Shown: in pieces, positions 8,054 through 16,148 of the stretch
Layout: the number at the start of each line of letters is the position of its first letter
Numbering within the stretch: the stretch's first letter is position 1
Assembly (NCBI RefSeq): GCF_003012705.1
Contig: NZ_PXYL01000006.1
Coordinates: forward strand, 1 to 64,000
Source: Pseudaminobacter soli (ex Li et al. 2025)
GTDB taxonomy: Bacteria > Pseudomonadota > Alphaproteobacteria > Rhizobiales > Rhizobiaceae
Length of the DNA: 64,000 bases
Reading direction: 5' to 3'
Program-made: the position numbers and the translations under genes
The notes under the pieces: model-generated
What the model saw: the letters and a program-made list of their open reading frames with translations, nothing else
What the model was told of the DNA's origin: nothing
Databases searched by the model: none

Positions 8054-8073
8054 AGCCGTCCATACACGGCCCC
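8054..8073 (+). repeat. 20-bp repeat, copy 1 (IS end plus flank)
   Basis: The 20 bases AGCCGTCCATACACGGCCCC recur exactly at 10393-10412. Copy 1 straddles the right subterminal repeat of the IS110 element and its flank. The flank beyond it (cccaaactgccagtc onward) also resembles DNA at about 10700-10738. Confidence 0.75.
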
Positions 8074-8208
8074 AAACTGCCAGTCAGCAACTCGCCCCAT
8101 TCCAGCCGTTCTGATCCACGTCATCCGCTCCTGGACGCTGCTGTCGCAAATGACTTGCAGAGGCGGAGGCGTGTCAGCGGAAATAACTTGCCGCGCAAAT
8201 AAGTCGAA

Positions 8209-8400
8209 TCATCTTGCATCAAACGGCAAGTCTCCGGCCACCACAGCTATGAATTTTCGTATCAAATCCGCAACACTACAGCAGTCAGTGTACCGACCCT
8301 TGCCATATGCATTTAGTGACACAGCGAACATTTCATCCAAAACGGAGTATTTACTCGCTCGCGGTTCTCGAGAAGGCTGATCCTCACGGCGTTCCTGCCA
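8209..8400 (-). pseudogene. C-terminal gene fragment
   Basis: A minus-strand frame of 63 codons ends in TGA at 8209 and reads like real protein: KYSVLDEMFAVSLNAYGKG, RYTDCCSVADLIRKFIAVV, AGDLPFDAR. It has no start codon other than internal ones (ATG inside DEMFAV, or TTG two codons earlier), and a stop closes the frame upstream. Local GC is low. It is probably the tail of a truncated gene left between the IS and the next gene. Family unknown. Confidence 0.35.
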
Positions 8401-8413
8401 TGAGGATTAATGA

Positions 8414-8812
8414 ATGCACTATAAACCAGAACCACACTTCCCTTCGCTGACCCCGCTAGTTGTCCAGGTCCGCTGGAAGGTGCCGACCGAGTTTCCTGCC
8501 TGCCCCGATGAATTCACCGACGATGCGCTCCTACTCTACGCCTCGAGGCTCTCGTTCGGCAGTGTCTTCGCGCGCAACCAGTATTCCACCAGCCTTGTCG
8601 TGGACCATCGCCTCAAGGACGATGACCTGATCGTACTCACTCGTTTCGCAGGGGACAGCATCAAGGATTGGGCCGTCGCCCATATTTCGATCCATGACGG
8701 CATTTTTTTTCATCGCAGCGAATTCACCTTCTACACCCTGCCGGGTGCCCTGAAGCACTTCTGTGAATTGGTCGGGGAGGTACTGACGGATTCGATCGAC
8801 GATTATTGCTGA
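8414..8812 (+). CDS. Hypothetical protein, 132 aa
   Basis: The ATG at 8414 follows a GAGGA ribosome site and opens a 132-residue soluble protein. It is rich in aromatic and hydrophobic strand-like segments (SLVVDHRLKDDDLIVLTRF) and ends CELVGEVLTDSIDDYC. I find no signal peptide, membrane helix or known motif. It stands alone after the IS element. Function unknown. Confidence 0.5.
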   Translation: MHYKPEPHFPSLTPLVVQVRWKVPTEFPACPDEFTDDALLLYASRLSFGSVFARNQYSTSLVVDHRLKDDDLIVLTRFAGDSIKDWAVAHISIHDGIFFHRSEFTFYTLPGALKHFCELVGEVLTDSIDDYC

Positions 8813-8829
8813 TCGGGCGATGACTCGGC

Positions 8830-8921
8830 AGGTGCGCCGGCGTGGCGAAGCCGGCGAGTGCGAGGGCGATCAGCGCCGACAGAGGGAAGGTTCCCCCGTC
8901 GGACTGCTGTCGGCCGAGCAT
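8830..8921 (-). pseudogene. N-terminal remnant of an MFS transporter
   Basis: An ATG at 8921, preceded by a good GAAAGGAAC ribosome site, starts MLGRQQSDGGTFPLSALIA and LALAGFAT. This resembles the beginning and first helix of DHA1-type major-facilitator drug exporters. After GFAT the similarity stops and the frame soon ends. It lies 32 nt downstream of the monooxygenase-type gene on the same strand, so a former two-gene operon lost its transporter. Confidence 0.35.
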
Positions 8922-8953
8922 GTTCCTTTCAGAACTTGACCCGGTCATATTGG

Positions 8954-9322
8954 TCACGCCGCCGCTGCACGCATGGGCAGAACGAGATCGCCGACCGTGT
9001 AGGTATGAAACTCGCTCTTCGAGACGTCATCCAGTTTCCGGAACTTCTCGACGAATGCTGGATCGGAGAAGAACTCGTCGACATTGCCGGCTCCCTGGAT
9101 CGCCTCGATGTTGACGACCGTCTGCCCATCCATGCTTTTCGCCAGGCTGCTCCAGAGGAAACCTTCTTTGCGTTCGGCGACGTAATGAACGACGTCCTGG
9201 ATGATCGCGAAGGCTTCCTCCTGCTTTCCGGGATGAACGTGAATGACGTTGACGATAAAGGTCGTGGGAGCGGGAGCGGCCGCAAAGGCGGCGATATGTT
9301 TCGTTTCCATGAGTGTCTCCAT
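8954..9322 (-). CDS. ABM-domain (putative quinol monooxygenase-type) protein
   Basis: The 122-residue product from the ATG at 9322 (METLMETKHIAAFAAAP) carries one antibiotic-biosynthesis-monooxygenase fold. Visible elements are the strand TTFIVNVIHVHPGKQEEAFA, the helix AFAIIQDVVHYVAERKEGFL, and a C-terminal strand pair with SEFHTYTVGDLVLP. Family members are small dimeric cofactor-free oxygenases or degraders of reactive quinones. A longer frame to 9424 is disfavoured because it would enter the divergent promoter. A LysR gene starts 110 nt away in the opposite direction, the usual arrangement for a regulator and its target. Confidence 0.75.
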   Translation of the reverse strand: METLMETKHIAAFAAAPAPTTFIVNVIHVHPGKQEEAFAIIQDVVHYVAERKEGFLWSSLAKSMDGQTVVNIEAIQGAGNVDEFFSDPAFVEKFRKLDDVSKSEFHTYTVGDLVLPMRAAAA

Positions 9323-9432
9323 CTGAGCGCGGGCCATGCCGGCCGCGACAACGTCTGGATATCGGCGGACAAATAGCGGATAAACGGGCCAGTATTCTCG
9401 ACACATCGGAACGAAATTCCTCAATAGCCGTC

Positions 9433-10320
9433 ATGGACAAGCTCGGAACACTCGGCATTTTCATCCAGGTTGCAGAGGCCGGGAGCTTCGTCGCCGCCGG
9501 TCATCGCCTCGGCATATCCGGTTCGGCCGTCGGGAAGGCCATCGCCCGCCTTGAAGACGAGCTCGGTGTACGATTGTTCAATCGCTCGACGCGAAGTATG
9601 GCCCTGACGGAAGAGGGCAGCTTCTTTCTCGAGACTTGCCGGCGCATCCAGTCGGAATACGAGTCCGCCCAGTCAAGATTATCGAGATCGCAGGCGATCC
9701 CGCGCGGGCAGCTCCGTGTAAGCCTGCCGTTGGCAGGCATGCTTCTGATGCCAACAATATCTTCCTTCATGGAATCGTTTCCTGAGATCAACCTCGACCT
9801 CGACTTCACCGATCGCCTCGTCGATGTCATCGAGGAAGGTTTCGACGCCGTCATCCGCACAGGGGACGTGAGGGACACTCGGCTGATGAGCCGCAAGCTC
9901 GGCACATTCAGGCACATGATCGTGGCTGCGCCAGCTTACCTGGCGGCCCATGGCCACCCGACGGTGCCAGAAGACCTCCTCCAGCATCGTTGTCTTCACC
10001 ACCGCTTCGCGAACTCCGGGAAGCTTGAACCATGGCCGTTGGTGCGCGAAGGACGCGAGATCAAACTCGAGCTGCCGACGACAACGGTTGCAAGCACCCT
10101 GGAACCGCTGATCTACCTTGCTGAACGATCGTTCGGGATCACATGCCTTCCACCATTCGCTGTGGCGTGGGAGGTAGCACAGGGGAAATTGGTTTCACTG
10201 CTGGACGACTATCTGGCAGACACGGGGACCTTCCGAGTCCTCTGGCCGACCAATAGATACCTGTCCCCAAAGGTCAGAGCGTTCGTGGATTATATGGCCG
10301 TGAACCTCTTCGCAGGGTGA
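9433..10320 (+). CDS. LysR-family transcriptional regulator
   Basis: This 295-residue protein has an N-terminal winged HTH (residues 1-60: LGTLGIFIQVAEAGSFVAAG, GISGSAVGKAIARLEDELGV) and a periplasmic-binding-like effector domain (90-290). The ATG at 9433 is chosen because the HTH begins immediately after it; the upstream extension would run into the divergent gene. It probably controls the ABM-domain gene and the lost MFS gene through the shared 110-nt intergenic region. The inducer cannot be inferred. Confidence 0.9.
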   Translation: MDKLGTLGIFIQVAEAGSFVAAGHRLGISGSAVGKAIARLEDELGVRLFNRSTRSMALTEEGSFFLETCRRIQSEYESAQSRLSRSQAIPRGQLRVSLPLAGMLLMPTISSFMESFPEINLDLDFTDRLVDVIEEGFDAVIRTGDVRDTRLMSRKLGTFRHMIVAAPAYLAAHGHPTVPEDLLQHRCLHHRFANSGKLEPWPLVREGREIKLELPTTTVASTLEPLIYLAERSFGITCLPPFAVAWEVAQGKLVSLLDDYLADTGTFRVLWPTNRYLSPKVRAFVDYMAVNLFAG

Positions 10321-10392
10321 TCGCAGGGAAAGCAGGTCGGGCGTCTGTGTACGGCGACCACAACCTCCAGCATTTGTGGAATGACCGCTTTC

Positions 10393-10412
10393 AGCCGTCC
10401 ATACACGGCCCC
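10393..10412 (+). repeat. 20-bp repeat, copy 2
   Basis: This is an exact second copy of AGCCGTCCATACACGGCCCC, here without an IS110 element next to it. It may be the scar of a deleted IS end or an unoccupied copy of the sequence the element targets. Confidence 0.7.
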
Positions 10413-10470
10413 GTTCTACCTTGACGTTTTCCGTTTCTCGACTGGCCAATCATGGCCGAGGAGAAACACG

Positions 10471-10581
10471 ATGGGTTACTCTCGATTTGATCCAGCCATA
10501 CAAGGTCGCGCAGCGTGGAATGCCGGAAAGACGGTAGGGACGAAGAGGCCACTCACACCGCGGTTTTGCCCTCTGGCGTGA
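10471..10581 (+). pseudogene. N-terminal remnant of a tyrosine-type integrase
   Basis: An ATG at 10471 behind a strong GAGGAGAAA site encodes MGYSRFDPAIQGRAAWNAGK and TVGTKRPLT. This matches the start of a rhizobial tyrosine-recombinase family whose members continue KQIWAIRFFL and later AIDSKLRGCDL. The match breaks after about 29 codons and the frame ends at 10581. The rest of the integrase is absent, so this is a leftover of a former mobile element. Confidence 0.5.
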
Positions 10582-10888
10582 CTTGAACGAACGGCAACTC
10601 GCGGGTGTCTACCGATGCTTCCGGAACGGCGGCAATGCGGTCGGGTGCCGAACGGCAGCTTATCGCGAGGGCGGACAGAAACCGGACGGTCTGGTACCGG
10701 CCCCTAAACTGACAGTCCGCAACGTGCCCATGTCGGCCGTAGCGATCAGCTTTGCCAGACATTGCCGGCCATCACGCTCGAGGTCGCGGTTGCGCCAATT
10801 CCAAGCCTCACCTAGCGGAGAACGAACAGCAGCTTACGATGGATGGAGAACTGACCTTCCGGTCAATCGCGTTAGAGCGCGGCTAGTT
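10582..10888. other. Non-coding stretch with repeat-like sequence
   Basis: No credible gene is present. Segments such as gaacggcagcttatcg and gcggacagaaaccggacgg, and the block at 10700-10738, have the look of dispersed rhizobial intergenic repeats. The last block is similar to the right flank of the IS110 element (about 8066-8103). Confidence 0.4.
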
Positions 10889-10996
10889 TCAGCCACGGCG
10901 AAGGAATAGCAGGTAGAAAGCCGCGAATACAGAAACTATTCCAATATTCACGACCAGCCTCTGCCAGAACCGATCTCTGAAGGACAGAAAATCCAC
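10889..10996 (-). CDS. Possible 35-aa single-pass membrane peptide
   Basis: A GTG at 10996 opens 35 codons ending FAAFYLLFLRRG. A charged N-terminus (DFLSFRDRFWQRL) precedes one hydrophobic helix (VVNIGIVSVFAAFYLLFL) and positive C-terminal residues, the classic layout of a small inner-membrane protein. There is no clear ribosome site and no known homologue. It could equally be the tail of a lost membrane protein. Confidence 0.25.
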   Translation of the reverse strand: MDFLSFRDRFWQRLVVNIGIVSVFAAFYLLFLRRG

Positions 10997-11130
10997 CCTG
11001 CTGAAATCACGGTGGGTTTCCAGTCGATTTTACACAGCCACGTTCTTTTTCTGGGTATAGCTGCCCCCGAACGCACGAGCGGTTGGCACGCCTCCATCGC
11101 CCCCTAAGCCATAGCCTCCACATGCCTCCT

Positions 11131-12153
11131 TTACCCAATCCCGAAGCGATCGCGATACGAGCCGGGCGTAATTCCCAGCCGCTTCTGGAACGCGCGGTGT
11201 AACGCATGGAGACTGCCGAAGCCTGAGTGCGCGGCGATGCGGGCCAGCGGCCAATCGGATGTCTCCAGCAGCGTCTTCGCGCGTTCAACTCGCGCTGCTT
11301 CTACGAATTGAGCGGGCGTCGTACCGGTTTCCTTATGGAAAGAGCGCGAGAAAGTTCGCTCGCTCATTCCGGAGCGCGCGGCAAGAGCGCGGCCGGAAAG
11401 ATCGCCGGTAGGATCTTCGACGATTTCATTCAGTAACTTGCGCAGGCGTGGCGTGGCCTTGACCTGTATCGCCAAACCTGGACTGAACTGTGACTGCCCC
11501 CCAGGCCTGCGCATGAACAGCACCATCTGCCGAGCGACGGATAGCGCCGTTTGCGCCCCGCAATCAGCTTCAACCAACGCCAGGCACAAATCGATCCCCG
11601 CCGTGATGCCGGCAGAGGTGAACACCGGCGGCTCGGCGACGAAGATCGCGTCCGGTTCGACCTCGATCTGAGGACGAAGCTCCTTCAGGAGAGCGATGGA
11701 ATTCCAATGCGTGGTCGCGCGCTTTCCATCAAGAAACGCGCCCGCAGCGAGCACAAAAGCGCCCGTACAAACGCTGGCAAGCCGACGCGTTGCCGCGGCG
11801 CGCGACTTCAACCACTTGATAAGATCAGTCTCGAAGATAACCCCGCGCAGCCCCTCCTCGTTCCCGCCAGCGACGATGATCGTATCGACCTCATCGGGCA
11901 GGTCATCGAGCGCCACGGCATCACCCAGGCGAATTCCTCCAGCCGAACTGCAACTCATGGACCCGCCCGCCGGGGAGGCCAGCACAACCTCATAATGCGG
12001 CATGTGTTGGGACATATGGAGGTTCGCCATGGCGAAGACTTCCATCGGCCCCACCACATCCAGGGCCTGCACCCCGTCATAGCCGATCACAACGATCCGT
12101 CTTACATTGCGAACTGGTCCCTGCATTGGCGTAAAATGCGATAGATTTGACAT
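11131..12153 (-). CDS. GlxA-type AraC-family regulator with DJ-1/PfpI domain
   Basis: The 340-residue protein combines an N-terminal DJ-1/PfpI (GATase1-like) domain with a C-terminal AraC HTH pair. The first shows IVVIGYDGVQALDVVGPMEV at the start and the nucleophile elbow ASVCTGAFVLAAG with its cysteine. The second runs over the last ~100 residues (AARSGMSERTFSRSFHKETG, then GFGSLHALHRAFQKRLG). Starts at 12174 (GTG), 12153 and 12126 are possible; none has a strong Shine-Dalgarno. It is divergent from an exported DJ-1 protein gene, the likely target. The ligand is unknown. Confidence 0.88.
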   Translation of the reverse strand: MSNLSHFTPMQGPVRNVRRIVVIGYDGVQALDVVGPMEVFAMANLHMSQHMPHYEVVLASPAGGSMSCSSAGGIRLGDAVALDDLPDEVDTIIVAGGNEEGLRGVIFETDLIKWLKSRAAATRRLASVCTGAFVLAAGAFLDGKRATTHWNSIALLKELRPQIEVEPDAIFVAEPPVFTSAGITAGIDLCLALVEADCGAQTALSVARQMVLFMRRPGGQSQFSPGLAIQVKATPRLRKLLNEIVEDPTGDLSGRALAARSGMSERTFSRSFHKETGTTPAQFVEAARVERAKTLLETSDWPLARIAAHSGFGSLHALHRAFQKRLGITPGSYRDRFGIG

Positions 12154-12212
12154 TTTCGCCAGGGCCGAGCCCACCTATCTTGGTGGCACTCTAAGTCAAT
12201 GCGAATATCCCC

Positions 12213-13298
12213 ATGCACCGCCTTCTCCTGAAAGCCCTCCTCGTCGTCCTCCTCCTGGCCTTGCCGACAATCATAGGTACCGGCGATGCCCCGGCCGCCG
12301 ACACAAACTCCATTCGATTGCCGCCTGTGAAGGCTGGGCGAACCCGTCCGCTCATCGCCATTGCGGCGGACAATGCAGGCACTGAGACAACCGACCTCAT
12401 CGTTCCCTACGGCGTGTTGAAGGAAGCAGACATCGCCAATGTCGTCATCGTTTCCACGCATGCGGGCGCAGTCAGCCTGATGCCCGCCCTCACGATCAAG
12501 CCGGATACCACTATGCACGCATTCGACACGGCCCATCCGAGCGGCGCGGATATCGTCATCGTGCCAGCCTTGCACAACAGCAGGAATGAAGTCGTTGTCG
12601 ATTGGGTGCGCGAACAATCCGACAAAGGGGCGACCATCGTCTCGATCTGCGAAGGCGCTTGGATCGCTGCTCGAGCCGGTATCCTCGTCGGCAGGGCTGC
12701 AACCACTCACTGGTACGCGTTCGACGAGATCTCCCGAAGATTCCCCGGGACACATTGGGTTCGAGACCAGCGTTATGTCTTCGACCACAATGTGATGACC
12801 ACCACGGGCGTCACCGCTTCCATTCCGGCGAGCCTCGCCCTCGTCGAAGCGATGGCGGGGCATGCGAAGGCGAAAGCCGTGGCGGCCGTGCTCGGCATCA
12901 AGACCTGGACTCCAGCGCATGATGCGGCACCGTTTCATCTGACGACAAGGCGAATGTGGCTGGTCGCCCGAAACTTCCTCTCGTTCTGGGGACACGAAAC
13001 GCTGTCGATTCCGATCACAAACGGCTTTGATGAGATTGCGCTCGCGCTCACTGCCGATGCATGGTCGAGAACCTACCGCTCACAGGCGATCGCCGCCCCA
13101 AGTGGCAGCCTCATCCAATCGCGGCACGGACTCGTGCTGATGCCGGATGGAGACGTGGAAACAAGGGATCTTCAATTGGCTCTTCTTCACGCGCCCTCGG
13201 GGAAGGCTCTCGATCACGCTCTTGAGGAGATCGCCACCCGTTACGGCAAGGCCACGGCGGATCTTGTTGCGCTGCAACTGGAGTACGCACGCAACTGA
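12213..13298 (+). CDS. Exported DJ-1/PfpI-family protein
   Basis: The 361-residue product begins with a signal peptide (MHRLLLKALLVVLLLALPTI, small residues and an ADT cleavage region near 30). A DJ-1/PfpI domain follows at about 45-220, with the nucleophile motif SICEGAWIAARAGIL. The 140-residue C-terminal extension is not a helix-turn-helix. It is therefore a periplasmic relative of the GlxA sensor domain and not a regulator. The start lies 60 nt from the divergent regulator gene, so they probably share a promoter region. Enzymatic role is unknown. Confidence 0.75.
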   Translation: MHRLLLKALLVVLLLALPTIIGTGDAPAADTNSIRLPPVKAGRTRPLIAIAADNAGTETTDLIVPYGVLKEADIANVVIVSTHAGAVSLMPALTIKPDTTMHAFDTAHPSGADIVIVPALHNSRNEVVVDWVREQSDKGATIVSICEGAWIAARAGILVGRAATTHWYAFDEISRRFPGTHWVRDQRYVFDHNVMTTTGVTASIPASLALVEAMAGHAKAKAVAAVLGIKTWTPAHDAAPFHLTTRRMWLVARNFLSFWGHETLSIPITNGFDEIALALTADAWSRTYRSQAIAAPSGSLIQSRHGLVLMPDGDVETRDLQLALLHAPSGKALDHALEEIATRYGKATADLVALQLEYARN

Positions 13299-13589
13299 TG
13301 CGGGCAGCATCAAAATACCGCATCCTCGGCAATCTGGCGACGGGACGCGTCTGGATGTGGAACAGCTTGGTGGCGGTCAATGCACGGCGCTGAAGTAGAA
13401 GGTCAAGAACTGAGCCGAAATGCCATGTTTCTCTGGTTGGCGTGAGGTCCAGTATCAGCGCGAGATGGTGGAAACTGCCAATAGAAGTGGCACATTCGGC
13501 ATAATCTGTCAGGCGATCGGACCATAGTCGATGCCCTGGAGCGGAAAGCTTTTGCTTGCCTGCAACGCCAAAATTGTTCGAGGAAACAC

Positions 13590-14555
13590 ATGCCTGCTGT
13601 TTTCAATCCTGCCGAAATCCGGTGTGCCGTCGCCGAGATCGATCTGGTGGCCGAGATGGAAGCGGGCTTCGCGACCTATTCGCGCGGGTTGGTCGATGTG
13701 CCGCCGGTTGGCGAGTTGCTGTTTCCTGAAGTGCGGGGCGAGATGCATGTGAAATACGGTGCGGTGCGAGGGGACGGTGTTTTCGTCGTCAAGATTGCAA
13801 CCGGCTTCTACGGCAATCCCGAAAAGGGCCTGCCATCCTCCAACGGAGCGGTTCTGGTCTTCAGTGCACGTGATGGCAGCCCGATAGCGATCCTTCTGGA
13901 TGAGGGGCACCTGACCGATATCCGCACTGCCGCTGCTGGAGCGGTAGTAGCCAAATATCTCGCACCACAAAGGCTCGACTGGATCGGAATATGCGGCTCC
14001 GGCACGCAGGCCCGTCTTCAGGCGCGCTATCTTGCTTCGGTGACGAGATGCCGCAACGTGTTGGTGTGGGCCAGAAATCCCGAACGGGCTGCGGAATGCG
14101 CCTCCGACATTGTGCGACTTGGCTTTGAGGTTGCCTTAGCGACATCTGCAGCGGCGCTGGCGGAGAGGTGCCGGCTGATCGTCACCACCACAGCCTCGCA
14201 TGAGCCGTTCCTCATGGCACATGATATCCGTCCAGGAACGCACATAACGGCAATGGGGGCCGATACGCCCGAAAAGACCGAACTCGATCCAGCCTTGCTG
14301 GGTGGAGCGGCAATCGTCGTTGCCGACAGCAGGGCGCAATGCATAGAGCGCGGCGAGATCCATCATGCCCTCGCGCGTGGTGAAATTCGCGCCGACGCCG
14401 TTGTCGAAATCGGAGAATTGGTTGACGGACGACGTTTCGAACGCCGCCCGGAGGATATCACGATTGCCGATCTGACCGGGGTCGCGGTCCAGGACATCGT
14501 TTTGGCCAGGGCGATTTGCCGCCGCGTGGGCCTGATCGACAACCGCTTGGGCTGA
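13590..14555 (+). CDS. Ornithine cyclodeaminase / mu-crystallin family protein
   Basis: This 321-residue NAD(P)-dependent enzyme carries the Rossmann motif GICGSGTQARLQARYL (about 132-147), the substrate region KYGAVRGDGVFVVKIATGF, and the MGADTPEKTELDP segment typical of the family. Members convert ornithine to proline with release of ammonia, or reduce ketimines and similar imino acids. A GAGGAAACAC ribosome site precedes the ATG. It lies upstream of an amino-acid ABC transporter of the histidine/octopine type, which hints at uptake and breakdown of an opine or basic amino acid. Exact substrate unproven. Confidence 0.82.
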   Translation: MPAVFNPAEIRCAVAEIDLVAEMEAGFATYSRGLVDVPPVGELLFPEVRGEMHVKYGAVRGDGVFVVKIATGFYGNPEKGLPSSNGAVLVFSARDGSPIAILLDEGHLTDIRTAAAGAVVAKYLAPQRLDWIGICGSGTQARLQARYLASVTRCRNVLVWARNPERAAECASDIVRLGFEVALATSAAALAERCRLIVTTTASHEPFLMAHDIRPGTHITAMGADTPEKTELDPALLGGAAIVVADSRAQCIERGEIHHALARGEIRADAVVEIGELVDGRRFERRPEDITIADLTGVAVQDIVLARAICRRVGLIDNRLG

Positions 14556-14562
14556 CTGGCCG

Positions 14563-14940
14563 TCAGGCTCTCTCACTAAATTCCTGGGCCAGGAAAAGTT
14601 CGATACGTCGCAGCGCCTCTGCAAAATGGTCTGGGTCGCCGCCGATACCTAACCGCAGATGGCCATCCAGTCCGAACCAGCTTCCGGCAACGACAAAGAC
14701 ACTTTGCGTCTCGCGCAGGCGACGGCTCAATTCCTCGGACGGGATGGGAAGGTTGTAGCGCAGGAATGCCATAGCTCCCGCCTGCGGCGCTATCCAGTGG
14801 AACATAGGCGTATGTGCCTCAATCCAGGCGGAGAGTCGCTCGACATTGCGAGCGAGCAAGGCACGGTTGCGTGCTACGATATAGGCTCGCTTTTCCTGCT
14901 GCAGCGCGAGCGTCGCTACGCGCTGGCCAAGCACATTCTT
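14563..14940 (-). pseudogene. Class I/II aminotransferase, C-terminal third only
   Basis: About 126 codons encode the small domain of a fold-type I PLP aminotransferase: NRALLARNVERLSAWIEA, WIAPQAGAMAFLRYNLP, VVAGSWFGLDGHLRLGIGG. The PLP lysine and the N-terminal two thirds are missing. The frame begins abruptly at about 14940 with KNVLGQRVATLAL, directly abutting the headless ABC permease on the other strand. The stop at 14563 lies 7 nt from the converging cyclodeaminase gene. Deletion, not a distant start, explains the loss. Confidence 0.8.
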
Positions 14941-14941
14941 C

Positions 14942-15424
14942 GGAGGCGGCAAGTTCTACCGCCAGATCGCTGAGGCATTCGGCTATGGCCGCGCAGGGTC
15001 GGCAGATGCGTTCGCGGCTGGTGTGTCGGCGGTGGTTCTCATCGCGGCCGCATATTCGGCGGAAGTCTTCCGGGGAGCCTACCAGGCTATTCCTGCTGGC
15101 CAGATCGACGCGGCGCGGGCGTTCGGAATGTCTCGTTCGACCATGTCCCGACATGTCACCTTTCCGCAGATGCTACGGCATGCTTTGCCGTCGCTTGCCA
15201 ATATTTGGCAACTCGTGATCAAGGACACGGCCCTCATCTCTGTCACCGGGCTCGTCGAACTCATGCGCACCACGGATGTGGCGGCCGGTTCGACGCGTAA
15301 CCCCTTTCTCTTCTATTCCGTGGCGATCATGATCTTTCTGGTATTCACCGGCATATCCAACATGGCTTTCGAGAGTGCCGAGCGCCGCTTTAGCCGTCAT
15401 GTCGATCGAGGTTCCGCTAAATGA
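14942..15424 (+). pseudogene. Polar amino-acid ABC permease, N-terminus deleted
   Basis: From 14942 the frame reads GGGKFYRQIAEAFGYGRAGS and then the HisQ/OccQ-type core: AYSAEVFRGAYQAIPAGQID, ARAFGMSRSTMSRHVTFPQ (EAA loop), LVIKDTALISVTG. The first transmembrane segments, about 70-80 residues, are missing and the frame has no natural start at the break. The first usable ATG (15129) lies inside the EAA loop. The 3' end is intact and overlaps the next permease by 4 nt (ATGA). A functional importer would need this subunit, so the transporter is probably crippled. Confidence 0.75.
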
Positions 15425-16116
15425 GATGGGACGTCGTCGCCACCGCTTTTCCGGCTCTTCTCTCCGCCGTACCGATGACGCTGCAGCTTGCATTCATCGC
15501 CGTTGCAGCCGGATTTTTCCTGGCGGTTCTGCTCGCGGTCGCTCGGCTTTCGGGCATTCGCGGGTTGTCAGGGCTTGCCTATGCATATGTCTATGTCATT
15601 CGCGGCACGCCGCTGCTTCTGCAGATATTCTTCATCTACTATGGCGCGGGACAGTTCGATGCAGTACGCGCGTCGCCGTTCTGGCCGATCCTGCGGGAGG
15701 CGTATTGGTGCGCATTGTTGGCGCTTTCGCTGAATACGGCCGCCTATGGCAGCGAAATCATCCGCGGCGGTTTGATGTCGGTGCCGAAAGGCCAGATCGA
15801 GGCCGCAAGGGCGTTCGGCCTAAGCGGGATGCGTCTTTTCAGGCTGATAGTCTTTCCGCAGGCCCTGCGCGTCATGCTTCCTGCCTACGGCAACGAACTG
15901 ATCCTGCTACTCAAGGCCACCTCGCTCGCCAGTACGATAACGATCATCGACGTCACCGGGATGGCCCGCACTCTTGCGTCGCAAACCTATGCGCCGGTCG
16001 AAGTTTTTGTCTGTGCGGGCGTGATCTATCTGGCGCTCACCACTTTATCGACGCTTGCTGTCCAGTCCGTGGAGGGAAGGCTCAGGCGCCGGGGCGGGCT
16101 TGCGCTGCAAGGCTAG
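15421..16116 (+). CDS. Polar amino-acid ABC transporter permease (OccM/HisM-like)
   Basis: The 231-residue inner-membrane protein is a full-length His/Glu/Gln/opine-type permease with five or so helices. It carries the VIRGTPLLLQIFFIYYG segment and the EAA loop GQIEAARAFGLSGMRLFRLI followed by FPQALRVMLP. It starts 4 nt inside the preceding permease remnant, so the two subunits were once co-translated. It would pair with the truncated partner and the ATPase downstream to import an amino acid or opine. Confidence 0.88.
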   Translation: MRWDVVATAFPALLSAVPMTLQLAFIAVAAGFFLAVLLAVARLSGIRGLSGLAYAYVYVIRGTPLLLQIFFIYYGAGQFDAVRASPFWPILREAYWCALLALSLNTAAYGSEIIRGGLMSVPKGQIEAARAFGLSGMRLFRLIVFPQALRVMLPAYGNELILLLKATSLASTITIIDVTGMARTLASQTYAPVEVFVCAGVIYLALTTLSTLAVQSVEGRLRRRGGLALQG

Positions 16117-16148
16117 AAAGAAGCCAGCTATTCCAAATGGGAGAAATT

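Larger units (their letters stand above)
6726..8062 (+). mobile_element. IS110-family (IS1111 group) insertion sequence
   Basis: The element is bounded by a perfect 13-bp subterminal inverted repeat: TGGACGGCTCTCC at 6726-6738 and its complement at 8050-8062. Subterminal inverted repeats with an intact DEDD transposase are typical of the IS1111 group, whose true tips lie a few bases beyond the repeats. The gene sits close to the left repeat. About 240 bp of non-coding DNA lies between the stop codon and the right repeat, the place where IS1111-type elements encode their guide (bridge) RNA. It appears complete and may be active. Confidence 0.8.

Noticed and set aside
15375-16148. Long plus-strand frame fused ahead of the ABC ATPase
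   Set aside because: Its first 258 codons overlap the permease gene in another frame; the ATPase begins at 16149 with its own ribosome site.
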